In this document: piece by piece, positions 25,797 through 34,162 of the stretch | Numbering within the stretch: position 1 is the first letter of the stretch | How the letters are laid out: the number at the start of each line of letters is the position of its first letter | NCBI RefSeq assembly: GCF_009193215.1 | Contig: NZ_VYVA01000001.1 | Location: 620,001 to 684,000, forward strand | Origin: Flavicella marina | GTDB lineage: Bacteria > Bacteroidota > Bacteroidia > Flavobacteriales > Flavobacteriaceae | Direction: 5' to 3' | Length of the DNA stretch: 64,000 nt | The notes under the pieces: model-generated | The model's input: only the letters and a program-made list of their open reading frames with translations | What the model was told of the DNA's origin: nothing | Database searches by the model: none | Position numbers and translations under genes: made by a program

Positions 25797-27572
25797 ATGT
25801 ATAGAAGTCATACGAACGGAGAATTAAATATTTCAAATGTTGGGCAAGAAGTAACCTTGTCTGGTTGGGTACAAAAAATACGTGACAAAGGTTTTATGAT
25901 CTGGGTAGACCTGCGTGATCGTTATGGAATTACTCAATTGATTTTTGATGCAGATCGTACTGAAGAAGCTATCATCGAAAAAGCAAAAACATTAGGACGA
26001 GAATTTGTAGTTCAAGTAAAAGGAACTGTTATTGAGCGTCAATCTAAAAACGATAAAATTCCTACAGGAGAAATAGAAATATTAGTTTCTGAATTAGAAC
26101 TACTAAACGAAGCGAAACTTCCACCATTTACCATAGAAGACGAAACGGATGGCGGAGAAGAACTACGTATGAAGTATCGTTATTTAGACATCCGTCGAAA
26201 CCCGGTAAAAGACAGTTTAATTTTCAGGTCTAAAGTAACACAAGAGGTTCGAAACTTTTTGTCTAACGAAGATTTTATTGAGGTAGAAACACCTTATTTG
26301 ATTAAATCTACTCCTGAAGGAGCGAGAGATTTTGTTGTCCCTTCTCGTATGAACGAAGGGCAGTTTTATGCTTTACCACAATCACCACAAACATTTAAAC
26401 AATTGTTGATGGTGGGAGGAATGGACAAGTATTTTCAAATCGTAAAATGTTTTAGAGATGAGGATTTACGTGCAGATAGACAACCAGAATTCACACAAAT
26501 TGACTGTGAAATGGCCTTTGTTGAGCAAGAAGATATCTTATCTATTTTTGAAGGATTGACTCGTCATTTACTCAAAAAAGTGAACAATGTAGAAATTGGC
26601 GACTTCCCAAGAATGTCGTTTGATCATGCCATGAAAACTTATGGAAATGACAAACCAGATATTCGTTTCGGAATGGAATTTGGAGAATTAAATGAGGTTG
26701 CCAAACACAGAGAATTTAAGATTTTTGACGAAGCAGAATTGGTAGTCGGAATTGCAGTGCCTGGTGGAGCGTCTTATACTAGAAAAGAAATCGACAAATT
26801 AATTGCATGGGTTAAGCGTCCTCAAATCGGTGCTTTTGGAATGGTGTATGCCAAATACAACGAAGACGGTACTTTTAAATCTTCTGTAGATAAATTTTTC
26901 AACCAAGAAGATTTGGCTGCTTGGGCAGAAAAAACAGGCGCAAAACCAGGAGATTTGATCTGTGTATTGTCTGGTCCAACAAATAAAGTAAGAGCTCAAC
27001 TGAGTGCATTACGTATGGAATTAGCAGAACGTTTAGGCTTGAGAAAGCCAAACGAATTTGCACCGCTATGGGTCGTAGATTTCCCTCTTTTAGAATGGGA
27101 CGAAGAAACTGAACGTTACCATGCAATGCACCATCCGTTTACAGCACCAAAACCTGAAGATTTTGCTTTGCTAGATACAGATCCAGCTAAAGTAAGAGCC
27201 AATGCATATGACTTAGTATTGAACGGTAATGAAATCGGTGGTGGCTCTATTAGAATTCACGATAAAGAAACGCAAGCACTAATGTTCAATCATTTAGGCT
27301 TTACTCCAGAAGAAGCAAAAGAACAATTTGGATTCTTATTAAACGCCTTTGAATATGGAGCTCCTCCACATGGTGGATTGGCATTCGGACTTGATAGATT
27401 AGTTGCAATTTTAGCAGGTAAAGAAACAATTAGAGACTTTATCGCTTTCCCTAAAAATAATTCAGGAAGAGATGTAATGATAGATGCTCCTTCTCAACTT
27501 GACGAAGCGCAATTAACTGAATTGAGTTTAGCACTCAACATCAAAGAAAAAGTAGAAAGCACAGAAGAATAA
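25797..27572 (+). CDS. aspS: Aspartyl-tRNA synthetase, bacterial type
   Basis: Class II synthetase that charges tRNA-Asp. The 591 residues fit the long bacterial form with a GAD insertion. The N-terminal OB-fold anticodon domain covers about 1-105 ([24 protein letters not shown]). Motif 2 is [18 protein letters not shown], motif 3 is [15 protein letters not shown], and the insertion domain lies at about 290-420. Whether it also charges tRNA-Asn cannot be read from this window. The leader has a small hairpin, and a terminator follows. Confidence 0.98.
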   Translation: MYRSHTNGELNISNVGQEVTLSGWVQKIRDKGFMIWVDLRDRYGITQLIFDADRTEEAIIEKAKTLGREFVVQVKGTVIERQSKNDKIPTGEIEILVSELELLNEAKLPPFTIEDETDGGEELRMKYRYLDIRRNPVKDSLIFRSKVTQEVRNFLSNEDFIEVETPYLIKSTPEGARDFVVPSRMNEGQFYALPQSPQTFKQLLMVGGMDKYFQIVKCFRDEDLRADRQPEFTQIDCEMAFVEQEDILSIFEGLTRHLLKKVNNVEIGDFPRMSFDHAMKTYGNDKPDIRFGMEFGELNEVAKHREFKIFDEAELVVGIAVPGGASYTRKEIDKLIAWVKRPQIGAFGMVYAKYNEDGTFKSSVDKFFNQEDLAAWAEKTGAKPGDLICVLSGPTNKVRAQLSALRMELAERLGLRKPNEFAPLWVVDFPLLEWDEETERYHAMHHPFTAPKPEDFALLDTDPAKVRANAYDLVLNGNEIGGGSIRIHDKETQALMFNHLGFTPEEAKEQFGFLLNAFEYGAPPHGGLAFGLDRLVAILAGKETIRDFIAFPKNNSGRDVMIDAPSQLDEAQLTELSLALNIKEKVESTEE

Positions 27573-27580
27573 AACTAATT

Positions 27581-27601
27581 TCCCACTTTATCCAAGTGGG
27601 A
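27581..27601 (+). terminator. Terminator of aspS
   Basis: TCCCACTT (27581-27588) pairs with AAGTGGGA (27594-27601) around five bases, followed by TTTTT. It begins eight bases after the aspS stop. Confidence 0.8.
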
Positions 27602-27618
27602 TTTTTGATTAAAAGTAT

Positions 27619-29409
27619 ATGTCGCCACATAAAAAAAACTTGATCACCAAATTTCTAATTTGGAAGTACAAACACCTAACAAGCCAACAGTTTATTTACA
27701 TTGTAAGTATCATCATTGGTTTGCTATCTGGACTTGCTGCGGTGACTTTAAAAAACTTAACGCACCTGATTCAAGAAACTTTTGAGGCAGGTGTTGTTCA
27801 CACGTATCACGAAGCTTTTTATTTTATTTTCCCATTAATTGGTCTATTGCTAACGCTTTTGATGATAAAATATGTTATCAAACATAGAGTTTCACATGGT
27901 ATACCTTCTACGTTACATGCCATCTCAAAAAAGAAAGGAATTATGGAACGTTATAAAATTTATAGTTCTATTCTTACCGCTCCGATTACAGTTGGTTTTG
28001 GAGGATCTGTGGGACTTGAGGGCCCAACTGTAGCCACCAGTGCCGCCATTGGATCTAATGTTTCTAGAGTATTTCACTTGAACAGAAGTACCCGTACTCT
28101 GTTAATCGGTGCAGCCGCAGCAGCAGCCATGTCATCTATATTCAAAGCACCTATTGCAGCGATCGTTTTCGCCATCGAAATATTTAGTTTGGACTTAACG
28201 TTGGTTTCTTTAATTCCATTGTTACTTTCTTCTATCTCTGCAATTCTAACTTCGTATTTTTTCTTAGGAGGCAATACCGTTCTTCGATTCGAACTGTCGG
28301 ATGCATTTACTTTAATGGATACTGCCTATTATGTAATATTAGGTATCAGCTGCGGTTTGATATCTGTGTACTTTAGCAAGGTCTATTTTGTTATTGGTGA
28401 TTTTTTTGCCAAATATACAAACCCTTACAAACGTCTTTTAATTGGGGGAATCGGATTGGGAATCATCGTTTATTTTATTCCTCCACTATTTGGTGAAGGT
28501 TTTAAAACGATTAACAATCTACTTAACGACAATGTAGCTGCTGTTTTTGGTCAAAATTACTTTAACATGGTCACAGAAAACACCTGGTGGATTATACTAT
28601 TTTTACTAGGTCTTGTGGCATTCAAAGTTGTTGCAACCTCAATTACTTTTGGTGCAGGTGGTGTGGGAGGTGTATTCGCTCCAACACTTTTTACCGGGAG
28701 TGTAACCGGTTATGTATTCGCATTGATTTTTAATACACTCAACATCTCTGGACACCAATTATCTTCTAGTAATTTTGCATTGGTTGGAATGGCTGGTTTG
28801 ATGGCCGGAGTACTGCATGCACCGCTTACAGCAATTTTCTTAATTGCTGAAATTACTAGTGGTCACGAATTGTTTATTCCTTTAATGATTACTGCTGCCA
28901 TTTCATATTTGATTACAAAAAAATACATTCCTTTTAACATTTACGCTGCGGAACTTGCAAAAAAGGGAGAATTGATGACGCACGACAAAGATAAAAATGT
29001 ATTGATGTTGATGGATATTGATAAGGTTATCGAAACAAATTTTATCTCGTTGTTACCTGAAATGAAATTGGGATATGTCGCCAAAGAAGCAGTTGCAAAA
29101 TCTTCAAGAAACAATTTCCCTGTTGTGAACGAAAAGAACGAATACCTGGGAGTCTTGCTACTAGATGATATACGAGGAATTATGTTTGACCAAAGTCTGT
29201 ATGACTCAGTTACGGTTCAAGAGTTGATGCAAAATTCAAAAGGAATCATTGATTACGAAAAAGATTCTATGAAGAAAATCATGAAGAAATTCCAAGATAG
29301 TGGTGCATGGAATCTACCTGTAGTGAAAAATGGTGTTTATATGGGATTCATCTCCAAGTCAAGATTATTAACAGCATATAGAAGAAAACTTATCGAAGTT
29401 ACCAACTAA
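27619..29409 (+). CDS. ClC-family chloride channel/transporter with C-terminal CBS pair
   Basis: Membrane protein of 596 residues. The ClC core (about 30-440) carries VSHGIPSTL, GSVGLEGP with the gating glutamate at 134, and GGVGGVFAPTLF, which line the anion path. In KAPIAAIVFAIEIF the position that holds the internal proton glutamate of the E. coli exchanger (Glu203) appears to be Ile188. Two CBS motifs follow (about 455-590), which usually sense nucleotides. The stop overlaps the next start in TAATG. Confidence 0.92.
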   Translation: MSPHKKNLITKFLIWKYKHLTSQQFIYIVSIIIGLLSGLAAVTLKNLTHLIQETFEAGVVHTYHEAFYFIFPLIGLLLTLLMIKYVIKHRVSHGIPSTLHAISKKKGIMERYKIYSSILTAPITVGFGGSVGLEGPTVATSAAIGSNVSRVFHLNRSTRTLLIGAAAAAAMSSIFKAPIAAIVFAIEIFSLDLTLVSLIPLLLSSISAILTSYFFLGGNTVLRFELSDAFTLMDTAYYVILGISCGLISVYFSKVYFVIGDFFAKYTNPYKRLLIGGIGLGIIVYFIPPLFGEGFKTINNLLNDNVAAVFGQNYFNMVTENTWWIILFLLGLVAFKVVATSITFGAGGVGGVFAPTLFTGSVTGYVFALIFNTLNISGHQLSSSNFALVGMAGLMAGVLHAPLTAIFLIAEITSGHELFIPLMITAAISYLITKKYIPFNIYAAELAKKGELMTHDKDKNVLMLMDIDKVIETNFISLLPEMKLGYVAKEAVAKSSRNNFPVVNEKNEYLGVLLLDDIRGIMFDQSLYDSVTVQELMQNSKGIIDYEKDSMKKIMKKFQDSGAWNLPVVKNGVYMGFISKSRLLTAYRRKLIEVTN

Positions 29410-29642
29410 TGAAAGTACTGATAAAAATAATACTCGTAATCGTAATTGGACTTATCGGAAGTGGATTGTACATGCAAACTAATCAGATTCCAGGAGCTGA
29501 ATTTTACATTGGTATCGGCGTAGTAACTTTAAGTTTCGTTTTAATTCCGCTTTTTATTTATGACGGTTATAAAGGAAAAGATCTAACCCGCTACTCCTTT
29601 AAAAACATGCAAGGTCCAGAAGAAAAAAACAAAGAAAAGTAA
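29409..29642 (+). CDS. Small membrane protein, translationally coupled to the ClC gene
   Basis: Protein of 77 residues with two membrane segments (about 4-22 and 33-51) and a charged C-terminal tail. I do not recognise a family. Its ATG overlaps the ClC stop by one base, so it is almost certainly translated from the same message and may act with the transporter. It ends four bases before the stop of the convergent small monooxygenase-like gene. Confidence 0.75.
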   Translation: MKVLIKIILVIVIGLIGSGLYMQTNQIPGAEFYIGIGVVTLSFVLIPLFIYDGYKGKDLTRYSFKNMQGPEEKNKEK

Positions 29643-29645
29643 ACA

Positions 29646-29981
29646 CTATTTAGCCAATACATTCTTTTGTTCTAAAACTCTTTTCTTTGCTTCTTTCCAG
29701 GAAAGAAACGTATCTGATTCAATTGTTAAGACCTTGATTTCTTTAGCTAACTTATAGCTGTTTTTCATAGCATCAAGATGGGCTCCACTTCTCACAAAAT
29801 CCTTCATTGACTTTTCATCTTCCCATAAAGTCATGGTAAAATGTTTTTTCCAAAAGCCAACATTTTTATTCTTTTTACAAGAAGTATTTTTCAACTGCTT
29901 CACAATTTTCATTGCTTGATATGACAAGGAAAAAAAATGGATAGGTCGCTTTAATTCAATATACGTAATGCTAAGTATCAT
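29646..29981 (-). CDS. Small dimeric alpha/beta-barrel (monooxygenase-like) protein
   Basis: Protein of 111 residues from the ATG at 29981, two bases after the tadA stop; the frame from 30035 would overlap tadA. The pattern LSITYIELKRPIHFFSLSYQA and WKKHFTMTLWEDEKSMKDFVRSGAHLDAM resembles DUF3291 or antibiotic biosynthesis monooxygenase-like (ferredoxin-like) proteins. Members may act on small aromatic compounds or have no known activity. It is probably co-transcribed with tadA. Confidence 0.65.
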   Translation of the reverse strand: MILSITYIELKRPIHFFSLSYQAMKIVKQLKNTSCKKNKNVGFWKKHFTMTLWEDEKSMKDFVRSGAHLDAMKNSYKLAKEIKVLTIESDTFLSWKEAKKRVLEQKNVLAK

Positions 29982-29983
29982 AT

Positions 29984-30436
29984 CTAATTCAGATTTCTTT
30001 TTTCTATAAAAAAACGCTTCAATAGCAAAGCGCATTCTTCTTCCAATACACCTTTTGTAACTTGAGTTTTTGGGTGTAGTGTGGTATTATTTTTTTCAAA
30101 TCCACGAACCGCATCAGAGGCTCCATATACGATTCTACCGATTTGTGTCCAATAACTAGCACCAGCACACATCTGACATGGCTCAAGCGTTACATACAAC
30201 GTACACTGTTTCAAATACTTGCCACCTAAAAAATCCGAAGCTGCAGTAAAAGCCTGCATTTCAGCATGGGCTGTAACATCATTCAGTGCTTCGGTAAGAT
30301 TATGACCTCTCGCTATAATTTTATCATTACTTACGATAACAGCACCCACTGGAACTTCATCCTTTTCAAAAGCTATTTCCGCCTCTTGCAAAGCTCGTTT
30401 CATAAAGTAAGTATCATCAAAAGGATTGATTAGCAT
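29984..30436 (-). CDS. tadA: tRNA-adenosine (wobble position 34) deaminase
   Basis: Zinc enzyme that converts A34 of tRNA-Arg to inosine. At 150 residues, from the ATG at 30436, it has the zinc motif HAE (57-59) and PCQMC (Cys87, Cys90), with Glu59 as the proton shuttle. Longer frames start upstream at 30499, but the added residues do not resemble the family. It is divergent from dxs. A free-base deaminase of the guanine type is less likely given the length and KRALQEAEIAF start. Confidence 0.93.
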   Translation of the reverse strand: MLINPFDDTYFMKRALQEAEIAFEKDEVPVGAVIVSNDKIIARGHNLTEALNDVTAHAEMQAFTAASDFLGGKYLKQCTLYVTLEPCQMCAGASYWTQIGRIVYGASDAVRGFEKNNTTLHPKTQVTKGVLEEECALLLKRFFIEKRNLN

Positions 30437-30520
30437 ATGCTGAGTTTTATATTTTGGTAAAAATAACAATTCAAAGTAATTATTAGAATATTCCAACAAG
30501 AAAACTGTGTTAATTTATAG

Positions 30521-30528
30521 TATCTTTA
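30521..30528 (+). promoter_or_regulatory. -7 box of dxs
   Basis: TATCTTTA, one base off TAnnTTTG, 12 bases before the ATG at 30540. It lies downstream of the longer frame start at 30507, which supports the shorter start. Confidence 0.4.
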
Positions 30529-30539
30529 CCCAATATTTT

Positions 30540-32324
30540 ATGGAAAATTCGTTGCTAAATACCATTCAAAATCCACAAGATTTAAAAAAACTTTCTGTTG
30601 ATCAGTTACTGCAATTATCTGAAGAACTAAGGTCTTTTATAATTGATATAGTAGCGACAAAAGAAGGACATCTAGGGGCTAGTCTCGGAGTTATAGAACT
30701 TACAATAGCACTGCATTATATCTTTGACACTCCGAATGATTCGCTTATCTGGGACGTTGGTCACCAGGCCTATGCACACAAAATCCTTACAGGACGGAAA
30801 GACATTTTTCATACAAATAGACAATATTTAGGGATAAGTGGTTTTCCTAAAAGAGAAGAAAGTAACTACGATGCTTTTGGTACAGGACATTCTTCTACTT
30901 CCATTTCTGCCGCTTTGGGTATGGCAATGGCATCAACAATAAAAGGAGAAATTGACAAGGAACATATTGCCATAATTGGAGATGCTTCGATTGCCTCAGG
31001 AATGGCTTTTGAAGGACTAAATCATGCAGGTGTAACAAGTGCTAACTTATTGGTTATTTTAAATGACAATGCAATGGGGATAGACCCTAGTGTTGGTGCC
31101 TTAAAAGAATACCTTATGAAAGCCCAAATTGGTAAAAAAGCACCAAAAGGAAATATGATTGAAGCCTTAAATTTCAATTATTCTGGACCTATAGATGGGC
31201 ATGATTTACCTCTACTTCTCAAAGAGCTCAAAAAGCTCAAAAAGAAAAAAGGACCGAAATTTTTACATATCGTCACGAAAAAAGGAAAAGGATTACAGAA
31301 AGCAGAGCAAGAACAAATCACCTACCACGCACCGGGTAAATTTGACAAAATTACGGGTGAATTAAAACCGAGTTATAACTCAAATAAAGCGCCAAAATAC
31401 CAAGATGTTTTTGGATACACCTTACTTGAACTCGCAAGAAAAAACGAAAAAATAGTCGGAATTACTCCGGCCATGCCAACTGGTAGCTCTCTAAAATACA
31501 TGATAGAAGAAATACCAGATCGTGCTTTTGATGTAGGGATAGCTGAGCAGCATGCCGTTACACTAGCAGCTGGAATGGCTACACAAGGATTGATTCCGTA
31601 TTGCACTATTTATTCTACCTTTATTCAAAGAGCATACGATCAAATTATTCACGATGTTGCTTTACAAAACCTACCTGTAATTTTTTGTATTGATCGTGCA
31701 GGAATTGTTGGAAGAGATGGTGCAACACATCATGGAGTTTTTGACATTAGTTTTTTACGTTGCATTCCGAATATCATTTTATTTGCACCTCAAAACGAAA
31801 TCGACCTCAGAAATATTTTATATACCGTTCAATTGGGTGAATTGACTTCACCAATAGCAATTCGCTACCCACGAGGGCAAGGACGAATCGAAAACTGGAA
31901 AACACCTTTTGAAAAAATTAACATTGGAAAAGGAAGGATCGTACAAAAAGGAAGTGACCTTGCTGTTTTATCTATAGGAACTATTGGAAACAATGTGGAA
32001 GATGTGATTCAAGAATTAAACGATACCGAGCAAAAAAAAGTAGCGCATTTCAACATGTTATTTATAAAACCACTTGACAAAGAAATGTTAACGGAAATTT
32101 TCAACTCATTCTCAAAAATTATTACCCTTGAAGATCATGCCATCAAGGGTGGATTTGGAAATGCCATTCAAGAATTTGCACAAGAACAGAATTACCTAAA
32201 CACATCAATCACCTGCTTAGGAGTACCAGACAAATTTATTGAACACGGTGATACAAATATCCTTTTTGAAACTTTTGATCTAGACAATACATCACTTAAA
32301 ACCACAATACAAAACAAAATATAA
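30540..32324 (+). CDS. dxs: 1-deoxy-D-xylulose-5-phosphate synthase
   Basis: Thiamine diphosphate enzyme that joins pyruvate and glyceraldehyde 3-phosphate in the first step of the MEP isoprenoid pathway. The 594 residues are slightly short for the family. DVGHQAYAHK (72-81), GTGHSSTSISAALGMA and DVGIAEQHAVTLAAGMA, with the cofactor-activating glutamate, are present. The metal-binding GDG is GDA here (147-149), followed by SIASGMAFEGLNHAG; the Asn of LNDN (about 174-177) is present. DUF3078 follows after 42 bases. Confidence 0.95.
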   Translation: MENSLLNTIQNPQDLKKLSVDQLLQLSEELRSFIIDIVATKEGHLGASLGVIELTIALHYIFDTPNDSLIWDVGHQAYAHKILTGRKDIFHTNRQYLGISGFPKREESNYDAFGTGHSSTSISAALGMAMASTIKGEIDKEHIAIIGDASIASGMAFEGLNHAGVTSANLLVILNDNAMGIDPSVGALKEYLMKAQIGKKAPKGNMIEALNFNYSGPIDGHDLPLLLKELKKLKKKKGPKFLHIVTKKGKGLQKAEQEQITYHAPGKFDKITGELKPSYNSNKAPKYQDVFGYTLLELARKNEKIVGITPAMPTGSSLKYMIEEIPDRAFDVGIAEQHAVTLAAGMATQGLIPYCTIYSTFIQRAYDQIIHDVALQNLPVIFCIDRAGIVGRDGATHHGVFDISFLRCIPNIILFAPQNEIDLRNILYTVQLGELTSPIAIRYPRGQGRIENWKTPFEKINIGKGRIVQKGSDLAVLSIGTIGNNVEDVIQELNDTEQKKVAHFNMLFIKPLDKEMLTEIFNSFSKIITLEDHAIKGGFGNAIQEFAQEQNYLNTSITCLGVPDKFIEHGDTNILFETFDLDNTSLKTTIQNKI

Positions 32325-32366
32325 TCCTTTGGCACTTTTTTTGATGTGCTAGTTTTTTAAACCACT

Positions 32367-33266
32367 ATGAAACGAGTCATTTTAACCCTATCTATATTAC
32401 TGCTTTGCTTCAAAGTGCATGCACGTATTGAAATAGACTCGATTTCGAAACCCAAAGGAACCATCAAAACAACGCAATGGGCATTTAAAAAAACCTTAGG
32501 TTTATTGATGACACAAACTGCCTTCGTAAACTGGAGTGCAGGGGGTGAAAACTCTGTCGCAGGAATTACCACAGTAGATTTAGAGTTTAATTATAAAAAA
32601 GAACGTCTATTCTGGAATAATCATTTTAAGAGCCGATATGGTTTGAACAAAGAAAATGGTGAAGCTGTTCGAAAAACGGATGACGTACTTGAGGTAACTT
32701 CAAACTTTGGATATAGAAAATCTGCGACGTCAAACTGGTACAATTCTGCTAGATTTAATTTTAGAACTCAATACGCTCCAGGGTACAAATACCCCAATAG
32801 AGAAGATCCTATTTCTAAATTCTTAGCTCCCGGATATTTATTCGTCGGTATTGGTTCACAATACACCTCTACTGACAAAAAATTCAAATTATACTTGTCT
32901 CCGATTACAAATAAAACTACATTGGTTTATGACGAAGAACTCTCAAGTCAAGGAGCTTTTGGTGTCGTACCTGGTGAAAGAGCAAAAGTCGAATTTGGCG
33001 TTTTAACTACCGGCGAATGGAATCGAATTTTGATGAAAAACGTTGTGATGAACAACAAATTAATTCTGTATTCAGATTACTTAAACAACTTCACAAATAT
33101 CGATGTTGATTGGGAATTAAAAATCAACCTAATTGTAAACAAATTTGTAAAAGCTAACATTGGCACACATTTAGTTTATGATGATGATGTAAAAAACAAA
33201 GAAACCGGTAGTCCTGAAATTCAGTTAAAACAGTTGTTAGGAGTTGGTATTGTGTACACTTTTTAA
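32367..33266 (+). CDS. DUF3078 outer-membrane-type protein
   Basis: Protein of 299 residues with a signal peptide (about 1-19, ending VHA). The rest is rich in aromatic beta strands (FWNNHFKSRYGLNKENGEAVRK, NWYNSARFNFRTQYAPGYKYP), and the end GVGIVYTF fits a barrel terminus. It resembles DUF3078, a Bacteroidota family of unknown function. In several flavobacteria a DUF3078 gene seems to follow dxs, but I cannot check this here. Its stop touches the stop of the convergent PorP/SprF gene. Confidence 0.8.
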   Translation: MKRVILTLSILLLCFKVHARIEIDSISKPKGTIKTTQWAFKKTLGLLMTQTAFVNWSAGGENSVAGITTVDLEFNYKKERLFWNNHFKSRYGLNKENGEAVRKTDDVLEVTSNFGYRKSATSNWYNSARFNFRTQYAPGYKYPNREDPISKFLAPGYLFVGIGSQYTSTDKKFKLYLSPITNKTTLVYDEELSSQGAFGVVPGERAKVEFGVLTTGEWNRILMKNVVMNNKLILYSDYLNNFTNIDVDWELKINLIVNKFVKANIGTHLVYDDDVKNKETGSPEIQLKQLLGVGIVYTF

Positions 33267-34151
33267 TTACCAGTGAAATCTCACTACGAACTCATGTGTT
33301 CCAGAAGACACAGCACTAAAATCCGAAGTCAACGATTCATACGCATAACCAAAAGATGTGTTGCGTATTACTTTTAGCATTACCGATCCAATGATCGAGG
33401 TATCCAATCGATAGGTCAATCCAGCTTCTATCTTATTAGAAAAATTCGCTACAGCCGACACATCCATTAACATAGTTTCATCAGTTACAATTCTGGCAAA
33501 AACAGAAGGAGTTAAATCTATATTTTCAGAGATTGTAAATCGATAACCTCCTCCAAAATACATATGAAATTTTTCGGTAACTTCATCTGATACCACGTTG
33601 CCATTTTGATCTACTTTTGGTTTCTGAACTTCACTCAATATCAAATTAGGTGATGTTATGTTCAAAAAATATCGATCTCCTTTTAAATAAGCTCCTATAC
33701 CAAAAGATGGACTAAATGCACTTTCACTGCCACTCAACAATGGATCATTGACTCCCAACGAATTAAAATCTATCGAACTAAATGCACCACCAAGTTTTGC
33801 TCCAAAATATAAATTTGTTGTACGATCTAGTTGTAATTTGTAAGAAACATCCAACATCACATCTGTTTTCTTTGAAATAAAAACTTTGTCGTTTACAAGA
33901 GAAAGACCCAACCCAAGGTTTTTCCCGAAACCTTTAGAGACAGATACATACTGAGTAGATGAATCATCATTAAAATCCATTTGTTGCTTTCGAAATCCTA
34001 TTCCAACTTCAGTATTGTCAGACACACCTGCATAGGCTGGGTTCAATATATTCATATTGTATCTATACATCAAATAATTCGGGGCTGTTTCTTGCGCATT
34101 AGTTTTCCACCCAAAAAACGCTATTGTAATTACTATGACAAACTTTTTCAT
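33267..34151 (-). CDS. PorP/SprF-family T9SS outer-membrane partner
   Basis: Outer-membrane barrel of 294 residues. A signal peptide (MKKFVIVITIAFFGWKTNAQ) is followed by PNYLMYRYNMNILNPAYAGV, the family's hallmark N-terminal motif, and by repeating strands up to HEFVVRFHW. PorP/SprF proteins help secrete or attach T9SS cargo that has type B sorting domains. The gene starts 11 bases after a 1146-residue type B cargo gene, which fits a matched pair. The ATG at 34151 gives the signal peptide; the frame from 34184 overlaps the cargo gene. Confidence 0.93.
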   Translation of the reverse strand: MKKFVIVITIAFFGWKTNAQETAPNYLMYRYNMNILNPAYAGVSDNTEVGIGFRKQQMDFNDDSSTQYVSVSKGFGKNLGLGLSLVNDKVFISKKTDVMLDVSYKLQLDRTTNLYFGAKLGGAFSSIDFNSLGVNDPLLSGSESAFSPSFGIGAYLKGDRYFLNITSPNLILSEVQKPKVDQNGNVVSDEVTEKFHMYFGGGYRFTISENIDLTPSVFARIVTDETMLMDVSAVANFSNKIEAGLTYRLDTSIIGSVMLKVIRNTSFGYAYESLTSDFSAVSSGTHEFVVRFHW

Positions 34152-34162
34152 TATGCTTTCTT

